NCBI GenBank assembly: GCA_963823675.1
Contig: CAWGMT010000012.1
Coordinates: forward strand, 1,550,001 to 1,614,000
Length of the DNA stretch: 64,000 nucleotides
From: CAWGMT01 sp963823675
Lineage (GTDB): Bacteria; Planctomycetota; Planctomycetia; Isosphaerales; Isosphaeraceae
Direction: 5' to 3'
Within the stretch, counting starts at the first letter, position 1. Every line of letters starts with the position of its first letter. The position numbers and the translations under genes were made by a program. The notes under the pieces are model-generated. The model did no database searches and was not told the DNA's origin. It saw only the letters and a program-made list of their open reading frames with translations. Below are positions 55,743-64,000 of the stretch, one piece after another.

Positions 55743-56960
55743 TTATCCCGATGCCGGCGCGATGCCGTCGGGCGTTACCAGAAAGGGGCGGGGGGTAATG
55801 GGATAGCCCGACGTGCGATGATCCTTGCCCAACTGGCGCCCGATTCGCTGCTTGATGCGGCGGCGGTTGGAGTAGACCACGAGGGTATCTCGGTCGGGGA
55901 TGCCGGCCAGGAATGGGCTCCCGAGCGGGCCGCGGAACAGCCGGTGCAGGTCGGGATGGAGAAGCCGGCTCGACGCCAGCCCGTCGCTGGTGGCGATCAC
56001 GATCACGCGCCCTCCGTCCGGCTGCCGCGACCCTTCCAGCTTGGCGGGCCAGGCAAGCCGGCACAGGTTGGCGATTGCCACTTGGTGGATGGCCTGAGCG
56101 TCAGTCTGCCAGCGGTCCACGTCCGCGGTGGTCACGAAGCGGAAAATGTCTTTGGTCCGGAGGGCGTAACAGATCACAACGTCGGGGAGCCAGTCCGTCA
56201 CGAGCGAATAGCGGGTGGCGCGATCGGAATCGAGGTACTCGCGAGGCTTCAAGAGGGGGAGCAGGCGAGTTTGTGCATCTTCCCAGGATTCTTCACCCAG
56301 CGGGAGATCCACGGATTGGCCCAGGCCCTGCACGAAATGCTGGATGATCTGGTCCCGACGGGCAGGTGCCGCGCGAACCTCCCGATAGAGGTTGCTCATA
56401 AAGACGACGCGGTTGTGCCCGCGGATCCCCTTCTCGTCGAGCTGGAAGTCTTGCTCGGGATGCCGTTGCCGCAACAGCTCCAGCACCTCGTTCGTCAGTT
56501 TTCGCAAGGCCAGTTCTTCGTCGCGCGTGATCACTAGAGTGGAGAGCAAGTGCTCAAAGCTCGGGTTCCAGATATGGCGCTCCCCTATCGGGACCTGGCT
56601 GCTGGCGAAGAGCACCACGTCACCGCCCGCGAGCAGCCAGTAATGGCCTCCTTCGCCTTCCTTGCACATATCGGCCTTGACGCCATAATGCCTCAGCGTC
56701 GTGTCGCGGCGGACGTCGGAACCCTGGAAATGCGGAAGCGCCTGCTCGAGGAGCTTGGGAAGCTCGTCGGCGAGCCGGTCCGTGTCCACGCTGAGCGGCA
56801 TGATGGAAATCCACAGCCCGACGTCGTTGCGGTCATGCGGACCGAAGCCACAGGAGCGCGCCTCGTCTTGTTGGACTTGGTCCCAGTAGGCCGGGTACTC
56901 AAGCCGGTAGACTCCCGCGGGATGGACGAATTTCTTCCAAGGGGTCGGAAACATGAGCAT
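55743..56960 (-). CDS. DUF1444 family protein with N-terminal PsbP-like region
   Basis: An intact 405-residue cytoplasmic protein. The N-terminal 140 residues (KKFVHPAGVYRLEYPAYWDQ, GLWISIMPLSVD) resemble a PsbP-like fold. The C-terminal half (RLLPLLKPREYL, DWLPDVVICYALRTKDIFRF, VDRWQTDAQAIHQVAIANL) matches DUF1444/YtpQ. No catalytic residues are known for the family. The first ATG at 56960 has no strong ribosome binding site, and ATG 56954 is an alternative. It is monocistronic as far as can be seen. Confidence 0.75.
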   Translation of the reverse strand: MLMFPTPWKKFVHPAGVYRLEYPAYWDQVQQDEARSCGFGPHDRNDVGLWISIMPLSVDTDRLADELPKLLEQALPHFQGSDVRRDTTLRHYGVKADMCKEGEGGHYWLLAGGDVVLFASSQVPIGERHIWNPSFEHLLSTLVITRDEELALRKLTNEVLELLRQRHPEQDFQLDEKGIRGHNRVVFMSNLYREVRAAPARRDQIIQHFVQGLGQSVDLPLGEESWEDAQTRLLPLLKPREYLDSDRATRYSLVTDWLPDVVICYALRTKDIFRFVTTADVDRWQTDAQAIHQVAIANLCRLAWPAKLEGSRQPDGGRVIVIATSDGLASSRLLHPDLHRLFRGPLGSPFLAGIPDRDTLVVYSNRRRIKQRIGRQLGKDHRTSGYPITPRPFLVTPDGIAPASG

Positions 56961-57001
56961 CCGTAGGAGAAGGAAGAGCGAACATTCGTCGCTAACTCAT
57001 A

Positions 57002-57021
57002 CGGGGAAACGGTTTTCCCCG
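57002..57021. terminator. Hairpin downstream of tRNA-Leu
   Basis: CGGGGAAA and TTTCCCCG pair perfectly around a four-base loop. On the minus strand this lies directly after the tRNA, so it may define the tRNA transcript end. It has no long T-run. Confidence 0.5.
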
Positions 57022-57024
57022 AGA

Positions 57025-57111
57025 TGCCGGAGACAGGACTTGAACCTGCACGAGCATGGTTAGCTCACCAGCCCCTCAAGCTGGCGCGTCTGCCAATTCC
57101 GCCACTCCGGC
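57025..57111 (-). tRNA. tRNA-Leu (anticodon GAG)
   Basis: The 87-nt minus-strand sequence folds as a class II tRNA. The acceptor GCCGGAG pairs with CTCCGGC, the anticodon stem CCAGC/GCTGG closes loop TTGAGGG with anticodon GAG, and there is a variable arm and a T loop TTCAAGT. The discriminator base is A, as expected for leucine. The 3' CCA is not encoded. Confidence 0.92.
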
Positions 57112-57166
57112 TCAGGAAAGTCGCCTCGGAACTGAATTCAATAATGGGTAGGGCAACGGCGCAATG

Positions 57167-57400
57167 TCAAGATATCCGTGTAGGCCAGGCAGCCGCGAAC
57201 CGCCGGGCCAGGCTCGAAGAATTTGCGTCAGGGCGAAATGCGAGTGCGAGATTGGGGTAGTTCGGGTTCTTACCGTCCAGGAAGGCGGCCCAGCCGGACC
57301 GAGACAGTCGCGTGCCGTCGGTGTCGTTCATCGACCAGTAGAACAGCTCCAGGGCTCCGCGCTCGTCAGGATCTGGCCGGAATCGCTTGACGAGCGTGTG
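57167..57400 (-). pseudogene. Possible minus-strand gene remnant
   Basis: The minus strand encodes RPDPDERGALELFYWSMNDT, TGWAAFLDGKNPNYPNLALA-like text (actual SGWAAFLDGKNPNYPNL) and FRPDANSSSLARRFAAAWPT before a stop. Composition and absence of low-complexity bias suggest a true C-terminal protein segment, but I do not recognise the family. Upstream on the minus strand it runs into the GntR promoter and coding region, so the front of the gene is missing. It may have been truncated when the GntR-ABC operon arrived. Confidence 0.3.
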
Positions 57401-57415
57401 TCTCGTTTGTATTAT
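57387..57415 (+). promoter_or_regulatory. Sigma-70-type promoter of the GntR-ABC operon
   Basis: TTGACG (57387-57392) and TATTAT (57410-57415) are separated by 17 bases, close to the consensus. The -10 element lies within the palindrome at 57407-57428, so repressor binding would block RNA polymerase. The predicted transcript start is around 57422. Confidence 0.65.
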
Positions 57416-57428
57416 TGGATTAATACAA
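57407..57428. promoter_or_regulatory. Palindromic operator, probable GntR binding site
   Basis: TTGTATTA-TTGGAT-TAATACAA is a perfect 8-bp inverted repeat with a 6-bp spacer. It overlaps the -10 box about 50 bases before the GntR start, the position and style expected for autoregulation by a YtrA-type repressor. Confidence 0.7.
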
Positions 57429-57478
57429 GAAGCCAAGCTCTTGCTCGCGATCACCGGCCCTATTCTGGAATTGATGAC

Positions 57479-57876
57479 GTGCAGATTCACATTTCGCCAA
57501 GTGACGGCGTGCCAATCTATCTGCAGATCGTGAACCAGGTGAAGCATCTTGTTTCATCGGGCCGGCTTGTGCGTGGGGAAGAGCTGCCCCCGATACGTGT
57601 GCTGGCCGAGCGGCTCCTGGTCAACCCCAACACGGTTGCGCGCGCCTATCGCGAGCTGGAAGCGCTGGGCGTGGTGGAGAAGCACAGGACTGCCGGTACC
57701 TACGTGTCGGGAGCGGGCTCGCCGCTGCGCGCCGGGAACGGGTAAAGATCCTGACCGAGCGTATCGACGCTCTGGTGGCCGAGGCTCGCCAGTTGGGAAT
57801 CGAGCTGGATGATGTCGTTGCGCTCTTGCGGCGCAGGGATCAAGCGATGCCATCTATGGGAGGTGAAAGGTCATGA
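57479..57876 (+). CDS. GntR-family (YtrA-type) transcriptional regulator, one frameshift
   Basis: The GTG start at 57479 gives VQIHISPSDGVPIYLQIVNQ, the usual opening of YtrA-type regulators. The winged helix includes GRLVRGEELPPIRVLAERL and VNPNTVARAYRELEALGVVE. A one-base break near 57738 shifts the end, which resumes as ERVKILTERIDALVAEARQL and IELDDVVALLRRRDQAM. The corrected length of about 132 residues lacks a large effector domain, as is normal for the YtrA subfamily. Its stop overlaps the ABC ATPase ATG by four bases. It probably represses its own operon through the palindrome at 57407-57428. Confidence 0.85.
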
Positions 57877-58790
57877 TCGCAGAAGCGAATGAAGTTGTGG
57901 TGCAAGTTGCAGGCCTGTCGCGCTCTTTTGGGCGGACCGTCGCCCTTGATGGGGTCGACCTGAAAGTAAAAAGGGGGGCCGTCTTCGGGCTGGTGGGCGA
58001 GAACGGGGCCGGAAAGACGACGCTGATCAAGCACGTACTTGGTCTCTTGAAAGCGCAGCGCGGCAGCGTGCGCGTCTTTGGCCTCGATCCGGTGCGCGAT
58101 CCCGTCGGCGTTCTGGCGAAAGTCGGGTATTTGAGCGAGGACCGTGACCTGCCGGACTGGATGCGCATCGATGAGCTCCTGCGGTATTTGCGGGCGTTCT
58201 ACCCGACGTGGGACGACACATTCGCCGAGGAGCTTCGCCAGCAGTTTGACCTCGATCCCCGAGCCCGGATCAAGACGCTCTCGCAGGGCCAGCGCGCTCG
58301 CACCGGACTGTTGGCGGGGCTCGCATATCGCCCTGAGCTCCTGGTCCTCGATGAGCCCTCGACCGGTCTCGACCCGATTGTCAGGCGCGAGATCCTGGCG
58401 GCGATCATCCGGACTATTGCCGAGGAGGGCCGTACGGTACTTTTTTCATCGCACCTGCTCGACGAAGTCGAGCGCGTGGCGGACCACGTTGCGCTCATCG
58501 ATCGCGGCCGCATCGTTCTTTGCGATCCGCTCGATACGATCAAGGCGACTTTTCAGCGGCTGACGCTGCGGTTTGATGAGCCGCAAGTGCGCCCGCCGGT
58601 GTTTGTCGGTGCCGCTGGATGGGAAGGCTCCGGCCACGAGTGGACCACCGTCTGCCAGGGCTCGATGGAAGACCTCTACGGCAAAGCTGCCGGCATCGGT
58701 GCTCGAATCGTTGACCAGCACACGCCGTCACTCGACGACATCTTCGTTGCTCGGGTCGGGTCGCGTCAGGTTCTCACGACGGAAGGATAA
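57873..58790 (+). CDS. ABC transporter ATP-binding protein
   Basis: An intact 305-residue ATPase. Walker A is GLVGENGAGKTTLIKHVLGL, the signature LSQGQRAR replaces the usual LSGGQ-type sequence, Walker B is LLVLDEPSTGLDP and the H-loop is VLFSSHLLDEVE. The C-terminal extension of about 90 residues (QRLTLRFDEPQVRPPVFVGA) is typical of YtrB/NatA-like exporters. It is translationally coupled to the GntR gene and followed four bases later by the permease. The substrate is unknown. Related systems respond to cell-wall-active agents or antimicrobial peptides. Confidence 0.9.
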   Translation: MIAEANEVVVQVAGLSRSFGRTVALDGVDLKVKRGAVFGLVGENGAGKTTLIKHVLGLLKAQRGSVRVFGLDPVRDPVGVLAKVGYLSEDRDLPDWMRIDELLRYLRAFYPTWDDTFAEELRQQFDLDPRARIKTLSQGQRARTGLLAGLAYRPELLVLDEPSTGLDPIVRREILAAIIRTIAEEGRTVLFSSHLLDEVERVADHVALIDRGRIVLCDPLDTIKATFQRLTLRFDEPQVRPPVFVGAAGWEGSGHEWTTVCQGSMEDLYGKAAGIGARIVDQHTPSLDDIFVARVGSRQVLTTEG

Positions 58791-58794
58791 GGTC

Positions 58795-60439
58795 ATGCGC
58801 ACGCCCGCGCTCGCCATCGGCTACGCGCAATGGTGCCGGCATCGGCGAAGCTTCATTGCTGCAATCGTTATCTTCTTGATGACTGCCGCCGTTTGTCCGA
58901 TCGTCTTCTCTGGGGCGCGAGGTCTATCTGTCGGGATCCTGGTGGCGGCGAGCTCGATCCCACTCTCGTTCGCAATTGGGCTTTTGCTTAACGCGCTTCT
59001 CGTCGTGGAAGAGACCGGCAATTTCTCATCGGGTTACGCCAAGGCGATGTTGACTCTCCCCGTCCGCGCCCGTACGCTCGCCATCTGGCCGATGGTTTAC
59101 GGATCGTTGACCGCGGGTCTCCTGTGGCTCGCGACGGCGTTCGTGGTCTACTGGCCGCTCGGCTTTCGCCCGCCACTGGCGTTGCCGGCTCTGGGGCTCG
59201 CCGCCTTCATGGCTTCGGTTCAAGCCATTGCCTGGCTGCCTCTGGCCAAAGGCTGGCTCCGCGAGCTCGTTATCGTGACGATCTTGTTTGCTCTGGTGTC
59301 CCTCCCGGTCGTGCTGTTCGTGACGGTCGAGAATTCGCGCGGCCTGATCGGAACCCTGCTTGCCGGCTACATCCTGGCTGCGTTCGGCGTCGGATACTGC
59401 GCGGTCGCCAGCATTCGCCGCGGAGAAGTCTGGCCGCTCGGGCCGTCGTTACGCTGGAAGGCAAGTCGAGCGGTCCGCGCGAAGTCCGCTCGGGCGCGGC
59501 GGCCGTTCAAGTCGGCGGCCCAGGCGCAGTTCTGGTACGAGTGGAACTGCCACGGCTGGATTTACCCGGCTTACATGGGCCTGATCTACTTCCTCGTCTT
59601 GGGGCTGATGGTCTGGAGAGAGCGCGATCGCGGGAATGTTCCTCTTTGGCTGGGTGTTCTCCCTGCTAATCAGCTTGCCCGTGATCATCGCGGCTGCGAC
59701 CGGACCGACTCTAGGGCGCACCAGGCCATTCTGGATCAAGGACAGCGGCTCGATCACGTTCCTGGCGACGCGACCAGTAACAAGCAGCGGCCTGGTGGCA
59801 CCCAAATTTCAGATGGCCTTCGTGAGCGCGCTCTTGACCTGGACAATCGTTCTCATCAGCCTGGGCTTCTGGATTCTCGTCTCGGGCAACCTGGACAACG
59901 CGCGAGAGCTGACACGGATCGTAGTCGCGCAGCTCGCAGGTTGGAGAGGTCTCGCAATCGTGGCTGCGACTTTTATTTTGCTGCCCGCGATGACGTGGCG
60001 ACAGCTCAGCGATTCCTTTCCATTCGTACTGACAGGTCGGCGCTGGATTCTCGAGGGCTCGGTTTTGGCGGGCGTGATGCTCGTCTCGGGATTGGCCCTA
60101 GGAGGGGTCTGGCTTTTTCGTCATCCGGAGGACATGGCGCTAGTTCTCGCCGCCACGCCTTGGTTTGCGGCTGGCCTGGGCTTGCTCAAGGTGGCGCTGG
60201 CTACAGGAACCTTCCACTTGGCCTTGCGTCGGGGACTGGTGAGTTGGCAGGCGGTCGGTTGCAGTCTGGTAACCTGGCTGATCTTGTCGGCCGCGGGGAT
60301 GGTCGTTGCGAGCCTGGTGCTGCCGTCCAACGCAGTGGCTGTCTTCTCGCCTGTCCTTTTCATTACCATTGCCGTATTCATGCCGATTTCGCGGTTTCCG
60401 CTGTCGATTCTGGCCGTGGAATGGAATCGCCATCGATAG
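58795..60439 (+). CDS. ABC transporter permease (one frameshift)
   Basis: MRTPALAIGYAQWCRHRRSF opens a protein of about 547 residues with 10-12 hydrophobic segments, for example SFIAAIVIFLMTAAVCPIVF and GLAAFMASVQAIAWLPL. A one-base insertion near 59640 separates YFLVLGLMVWRERDRGN from FLFGWVFSLLISLPVIIAAA. The end is FPLSILAVEWNRHR. It pairs with the ATPase directly upstream, and the two form a probable ABC-2-like exporter under the GntR operator. Confidence 0.8.
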
Positions 60440-60683
60440 GCCACCGACTCGTCAAAACAGACTCACTCGACCAGGTTGGCCTCTGGGCTTCAAGAGGGCA
60501 GGACGGATCGATAATGTAGAGGGGGTGTGATGGCTAGGGCGAGCCAAGATTCGCCAACGACATCGACGTGGTAGTTGCCCTGGGGCTCGATCAGGCTGAG
60601 GCATTCTGCAAGTCGTTCCTAGACCGAGTATTACTGCTATCAGAACTCTCCCATCATTAAAACCTGGTGACCGCGCCCGGCTG
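60440..60683. other. Spacer before the sulfatase
   Basis: 244 bp with no gene or strong promoter recognised. In the sulfatase frame the open sequence continues upstream without an ATG. Confidence 0.4.
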
Positions 60684-62429
60684 TTGTTTGCCATCGCGTC
60701 GTTGGTCTCTTTGCTGAGAAGCCCGGGAGCCTCCGTCGCCGCCGCTCGCCCCAACATCCTGGTCATCATCACCGACGATCAGGGTTACGGCGACCTCGGT
60801 GTTCACGACAACCCCAAGATCAAGACGCCGAATCTCGACCAGTTTGCGCGCCAGAGCGTTCGCCTCAAGTCGTTTTACGTGTCGCCTGTCTGTGCACCGA
60901 CCCGCGCCAGCCTCTTGACGGGGCGTTACAACTATCGCACGGGCGTGGTCGATACCTACCAGGGGCGAGCCATGATGCACCCGGACGAGGTAACGCTCGC
61001 CGAGATGCTCGGGAGAGCCGGTTATCGAACGGGTATTTTCGGTAAGTGGCACCTCGGCGACAACGCACCGTTGCGCGCCATCGATCAAGGGTTCCAGGAG
61101 TCCCTTGTCATCAAAGGGGGCGGGATCGGTCAACCGTCAGACCCTCCTGGCGGCAGCAGTTATCTTGATCCGGTGCTCCAACACAATGGGAAGGAGGAGC
61201 GGCACAAGGGTTACTGCAGCGACATCTTTGCCCAGTCTGCGATCGATTTTTTGAGCAAGCCCGGCGAGCAACCGTTTTTCGCGTACCTGGCGTTCAATTG
61301 CCCGCACGACCCGTTGCAGGCGCCCGAGCCGGATCTCGCTGCCTACCGCAAAATGAATCTCACGCTGAGCCAGTTTCCCCAGCTCGGGCAACCGATCCCG
61401 CCCTCGTTCGCGGCGCCCCAGGAAATGGTGGCGCGGGTTTACGCGATGGTCAGCAATATCGACGCCAACGTGGGCCGCGTGCTCAAGGCCCTGGACGATC
61501 TTGGCAAATCGTCGAACACGATCGTCGTATTTCTCACCGATAATGGGCCTGCCTTCGTGCGGTTCAACGACGGATTGCGGGGCTGGAAAGGAAGCGTCTA
61601 CGACGGCGGGATTCGCGTGCCATGTTACATCCGCTGGCCAGGGCAGTTTCCAGCCGGGCACGCGGTCGACCGGATCGCGGCCCATATCGATCTGGTACCA
61701 ACCTTGCTGGACGCTTGTGGCCTGGCTACGCCGACTGGGGTCAACCTGGATGGTCGCAGCTTGTTACTGCTCTTGCGAGGCTTTTCCGCTGCCGGCTGGC
61801 ACGATCGGACGCTCTATTTCCAGTGGCACCGCGGCGACCGGCCCGACCCAGGCCGGGCGTTCGCCGCGCGGTCGCAGAAGTACAAGCTGCTTCGTCCCGA
61901 GCCGCCTCCCGGAGTGCGCAAGGCTCCGCCGCTGGAGCTCTATGACATGGACCACGACCCCTACGAGCTTCATACCATCGCCGCCAAGCATCCCGAGGTC
62001 GTCAAACGGATGTACGAGGGTTATCTCGCCTGGTTTCACGATGTCGCGTTGACCCGCGGCTTTGATTCAGTTCGCATCGAGCTGGGCGGCCCGCGCGAAA
62101 ACCCGACGATTCTGACTCGCCAGGACTGGCGCGGCCCGCGCGCCAGTACGGGGGTCAATGATCTGGGCTACTGGGAGATCGAGCTGCCGCGAGCCGGGCG
62201 TTTCGACATCAAGCTCGACCTTCAGCCGCGCCGATTTCCAACCGAAGCGCATTTCGTGGTTGGGGGCGTCAAGCTCAAACAGCCTCTAGCCGCAGGTGTG
62301 ACCGACTGCTGGTTTCGATCTGTCGCGCTTCCGCAGGGCCCGGCTCGTCTCGAAGCCTGGGTCGAGGGGAACGGAGCATCAGCAGGCGTCTGGCGCGTAA
62401 CCGCGCTGCGCATCGATGAGAGCCGCTAG
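60684..62429 (+). CDS. Sulfatase (formylglycine-dependent, exported)
   Basis: About 581 residues hydrolysing sulfate esters, probably on polysaccharides. The N-terminus is hydrophobic (LLFAIASLVSLLRSPGASVA), then RPNILVIITDDQGYGDLGVH with the metal-binding Asp pair. The formylglycine signature CxPxR is in SPVCAPTRASLLTGRYNYRT. GIFGKWHLGD, NCPHDPLQAP and FLTDNGPAFVRFNDGLRGWK supply further active-site residues, and CAPTR needs a formylglycine-generating enzyme not seen here. A C-terminal beta-sandwich (DLGYWEIELPRAGRFDIKLD) follows the catalytic part. TTG 60684 is the best visible start. No ATG lies upstream in frame, so an N-terminal indel is possible. Confidence 0.9.
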   Translation: MFAIASLVSLLRSPGASVAAARPNILVIITDDQGYGDLGVHDNPKIKTPNLDQFARQSVRLKSFYVSPVCAPTRASLLTGRYNYRTGVVDTYQGRAMMHPDEVTLAEMLGRAGYRTGIFGKWHLGDNAPLRAIDQGFQESLVIKGGGIGQPSDPPGGSSYLDPVLQHNGKEERHKGYCSDIFAQSAIDFLSKPGEQPFFAYLAFNCPHDPLQAPEPDLAAYRKMNLTLSQFPQLGQPIPPSFAAPQEMVARVYAMVSNIDANVGRVLKALDDLGKSSNTIVVFLTDNGPAFVRFNDGLRGWKGSVYDGGIRVPCYIRWPGQFPAGHAVDRIAAHIDLVPTLLDACGLATPTGVNLDGRSLLLLLRGFSAAGWHDRTLYFQWHRGDRPDPGRAFAARSQKYKLLRPEPPPGVRKAPPLELYDMDHDPYELHTIAAKHPEVVKRMYEGYLAWFHDVALTRGFDSVRIELGGPRENPTILTRQDWRGPRASTGVNDLGYWEIELPRAGRFDIKLDLQPRRFPTEAHFVVGGVKLKQPLAAGVTDCWFRSVALPQGPARLEAWVEGNGASAGVWRVTALRIDESR

Positions 62430-62455
62430 ATTCTTTCGTCCCATCGAAGCCCAAG

Positions 62456-64000
62456 CTAAACCGCAGATGCGGCGCGGGCACGAACCGCGAATTCAGCGCT
62501 GGGCCCTGGAGAATGGTACAAGCATCGATCATCCGCGTACCGTAAAGAGTCGGGTGACGGCTGGTGCTTGGGCTCGGCGGGCTCGGCAGTATCGACCTTG
62601 AGAAGCGCCGACAGAATCTTGCCGGCCCAGCGGTACACGTTGTTCTCCTCGACGGCGGTCCGCATGCGTTGCATGCGCCGCTTGCGATCGGCGGGTTTCA
62701 TGATAAGAGCCTGATGCATCGCCTCCGCGAGCTCGTCGACCGCGAAGGGGTTAAAGAGCACGGCATCCGACAGCTCCAGGACCGAGCCCGCGAATTGACT
62801 CAGAAGCAACACGCCGTCTTCGTCAAACCGGCTGGATACGAATTCCTTGGCCACCAGGTTCATGCCGTCGTGAAGCGAGCTGACCACGCAAAAATCGGCC
62901 ATGCGATGGAGGGCCATCATCTCGATCGGGGAGAAATGGCGCTTGAAATAGAGTACGGGCCGCCAGCTCGCGGTGCTCCACTTCCGATTGAGCTCCTCGA
63001 CCAGGCGATCGATCTCGTCGTCCAGGTGCTGGTAAGCCGGAATATGGGCCCGGCTGGGAACGCCGACCTGAAGGAACGTCAAGTGTCCGCGGTACTGCGG
63101 CCAGCGCTCGAAGACGCGATCGAGGGCGCGGAGGCGCTCCGGGATCCCCTTGGTGTAGTCGATCCGCTCGATGCCGACTCCGAGCAGATTGCCCCGCAAC
63201 CGCATCTGGTCCTTCCGATCATCCATCTCGGCGGCAACCTCGGGGGAAGTCGCCATCGCGGTGTGCCGCTCGAAATCGATGCTGATCGGAAAGGGGCGAA
63301 CCTGGGTCATCTTGTTTCCCCGGACGATCTCGGCCTGCTCGTGGTTGACCTTGGCCTCGATCGTACGATCGACCGTTTCGATGAAGTTCTGACAGTGGTA
63401 ACGCAGGTGGAAGCCCAGGAGGTCGTTACCCAGAAGGCCGTCGAGCAGCTCTTGCTTCCAGGGGAAGACGCGGAACGTCTCGCGGTTCGGCCAGGGGATG
63501 TGCCAGAACTGAGCGACGATCAAGCTGGGGTTGCGGTCCTTCAGGTAGCGCGGCAGAAGTCCGAAATGGTAGTCCTGAATGAAGACGAAAGTCGGTCGAT
63601 CCCCGGCCTCCTCGAGCACCGCGTCGCCAAAGAGCGCGTTGACCTCGCGGTAAAGCTCCCAGTGCCGCGGCTCGAAGATGGGCCGGGTGAAAGTCACGTG
63701 GCACAGCGGCCACAGCCCCTCATTGGCCAGCCCGTGATAGTATCCGTCCTCCTGCTCCTTCGTCAGCCAGACGCGGCGCAATGTGTAGGCTGGGTCTTCG
63801 GGAGGAACACGAACGTGGTCTTGCGCGTTGACGAGCTCTCGGTCCGCATCACCCGAGCCGTGGCCGATCCACACGCCGCCTGAGGCCCGCATCACCGGAT
63901 CGAGCGCCGCGGCCAGCCCGCTTGCGGGCCGGATGCACTCGACGTTGGCACCACCGTTTACGTACCGGTGCACATAAGGCTCCCGGTTGGCGACGACGAT
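62456..64000 (-). CDS. otsA: Alpha,alpha-trehalose-phosphate synthase, GT20 (5' partial)
   Basis: The gene runs off the right edge and its first codons are outside. It reads IVVANREPYVHRYVNGGANV, then PASGLAAALDPVMRASGGVW, HIPWPNRETFRVFPWKQELL, LGNDLLGFHLRYHCQNF, GIERIDYTKGIPERLRAL and SSLHDGMNLVAKEFV, all GT20 hallmarks for UDP-glucose and glucose-6-phosphate binding. The product is trehalose-6-phosphate, a compatible-solute precursor. No phosphatase domain follows, as the protein ends about 40 residues after the GT core. It converges on the sulfatase with a 26-bp gap. Confidence 0.9.
   Translation of the reverse strand: MVVANREPYVHRYVNGGANVECIRPASGLAAALDPVMRASGGVWIGHGSGDADRELVNAQDHVRVPPEDPAYTLRRVWLTKEQEDGYYHGLANEGLWPLCHVTFTRPIFEPRHWELYREVNALFGDAVLEEAGDRPTFVFIQDYHFGLLPRYLKDRNPSLIVAQFWHIPWPNRETFRVFPWKQELLDGLLGNDLLGFHLRYHCQNFIETVDRTIEAKVNHEQAEIVRGNKMTQVRPFPISIDFERHTAMATSPEVAAEMDDRKDQMRLRGNLLGVGIERIDYTKGIPERLRALDRVFERWPQYRGHLTFLQVGVPSRAHIPAYQHLDDEIDRLVEELNRKWSTASWRPVLYFKRHFSPIEMMALHRMADFCVVSSLHDGMNLVAKEFVSSRFDEDGVLLLSQFAGSVLELSDAVLFNPFAVDELAEAMHQALIMKPADRKRRMQRMRTAVEENNVYRWAGKILSALLKVDTAEPAEPKHQPSPDSLRYADDRCLYHSPGPSAEFAVRARAASAV

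Noticed and set aside
62564..63883. Plus-strand open frame of 439 codons
   Set aside because: It lies wholly opposite the trehalose-phosphate synthase gene, whose motifs are unambiguous.

Overview
The window is GC-rich DNA that most likely comes from a planctomycete. The basis is a giant secreted multidomain protein with malectin, beta-helix and dockerin modules, a formylglycine-type sulfatase, a Ycf46 / DUF1257 / DUF2997 gene set, a PEP-CTERM-like tail, and short GC-rich inverted repeats between genes. A family-level assignment cannot be made from sequence alone.

Layout. (1) 1-43950, + strand: one enormous coding unit that is already open at base 1. It encodes at least about 14,600 residues of extracellular repeat and carbohydrate-binding-like modules and ends in a dockerin-like calcium-binding pair and a HELGH metallopeptidase-like domain. 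About 40 single-base indels break it, but the domain logic carries through every break. (2) 43951-45525: gene-poor DNA holding an orphan PEP-CTERM-like tail and two inverted-repeat elements. (3) 45526-47157, - strand: a Tat-exported GH51 alpha-L-arabinofuranosidase. (4) 47504-54113, + strand: an operon-like run of eight genes (PflX-like radical SAM, 82-aa protein, Ycf46-like AAA+ ATPase, DUF1257, DUF2997, zinc-ribbon/signal-peptidase-like membrane protein, TPR protein, PilT-like ATPase). (5) 54136-54283: a MITE-like inverted repeat between convergent genes. (6) 54302-57111, - strand: type III polyketide synthase, DUF1444 protein and tRNA-Leu(GAG). (7) 57387-60439, + strand: a YtrA-type GntR regulator with a visible promoter and operator, then an ABC ATPase and permease. 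(8) 60684-62429, + strand: sulfatase. (9) 62456-64000, - strand: trehalose-6-phosphate synthase, cut by the window edge.

How it fits together. The giant protein, arabinofuranosidase and sulfatase suggest interaction with, and breakdown of, complex sulfated or arabinose-containing polysaccharides outside the cytoplasm. Region 4 is the best candidate for an undescribed system. It couples a Ycf46-type ATPase to two related small proteins, DUF1257, a signal-peptidase fold that appears to have lost its catalytic pair, a TPR protein and a PilT motor ATPase.

Caveat. Single-base frameshifts occur in the giant gene and in at least seven unrelated neighbours (radical SAM, Ycf46, DUF1257, S26-like, TPR, type III PKS, GntR, permease), while the coding pattern resumes cleanly after each. 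Uncorrected sequencing or assembly indels explain this better than gene decay. Broken genes are therefore annotated over their full inferred span.
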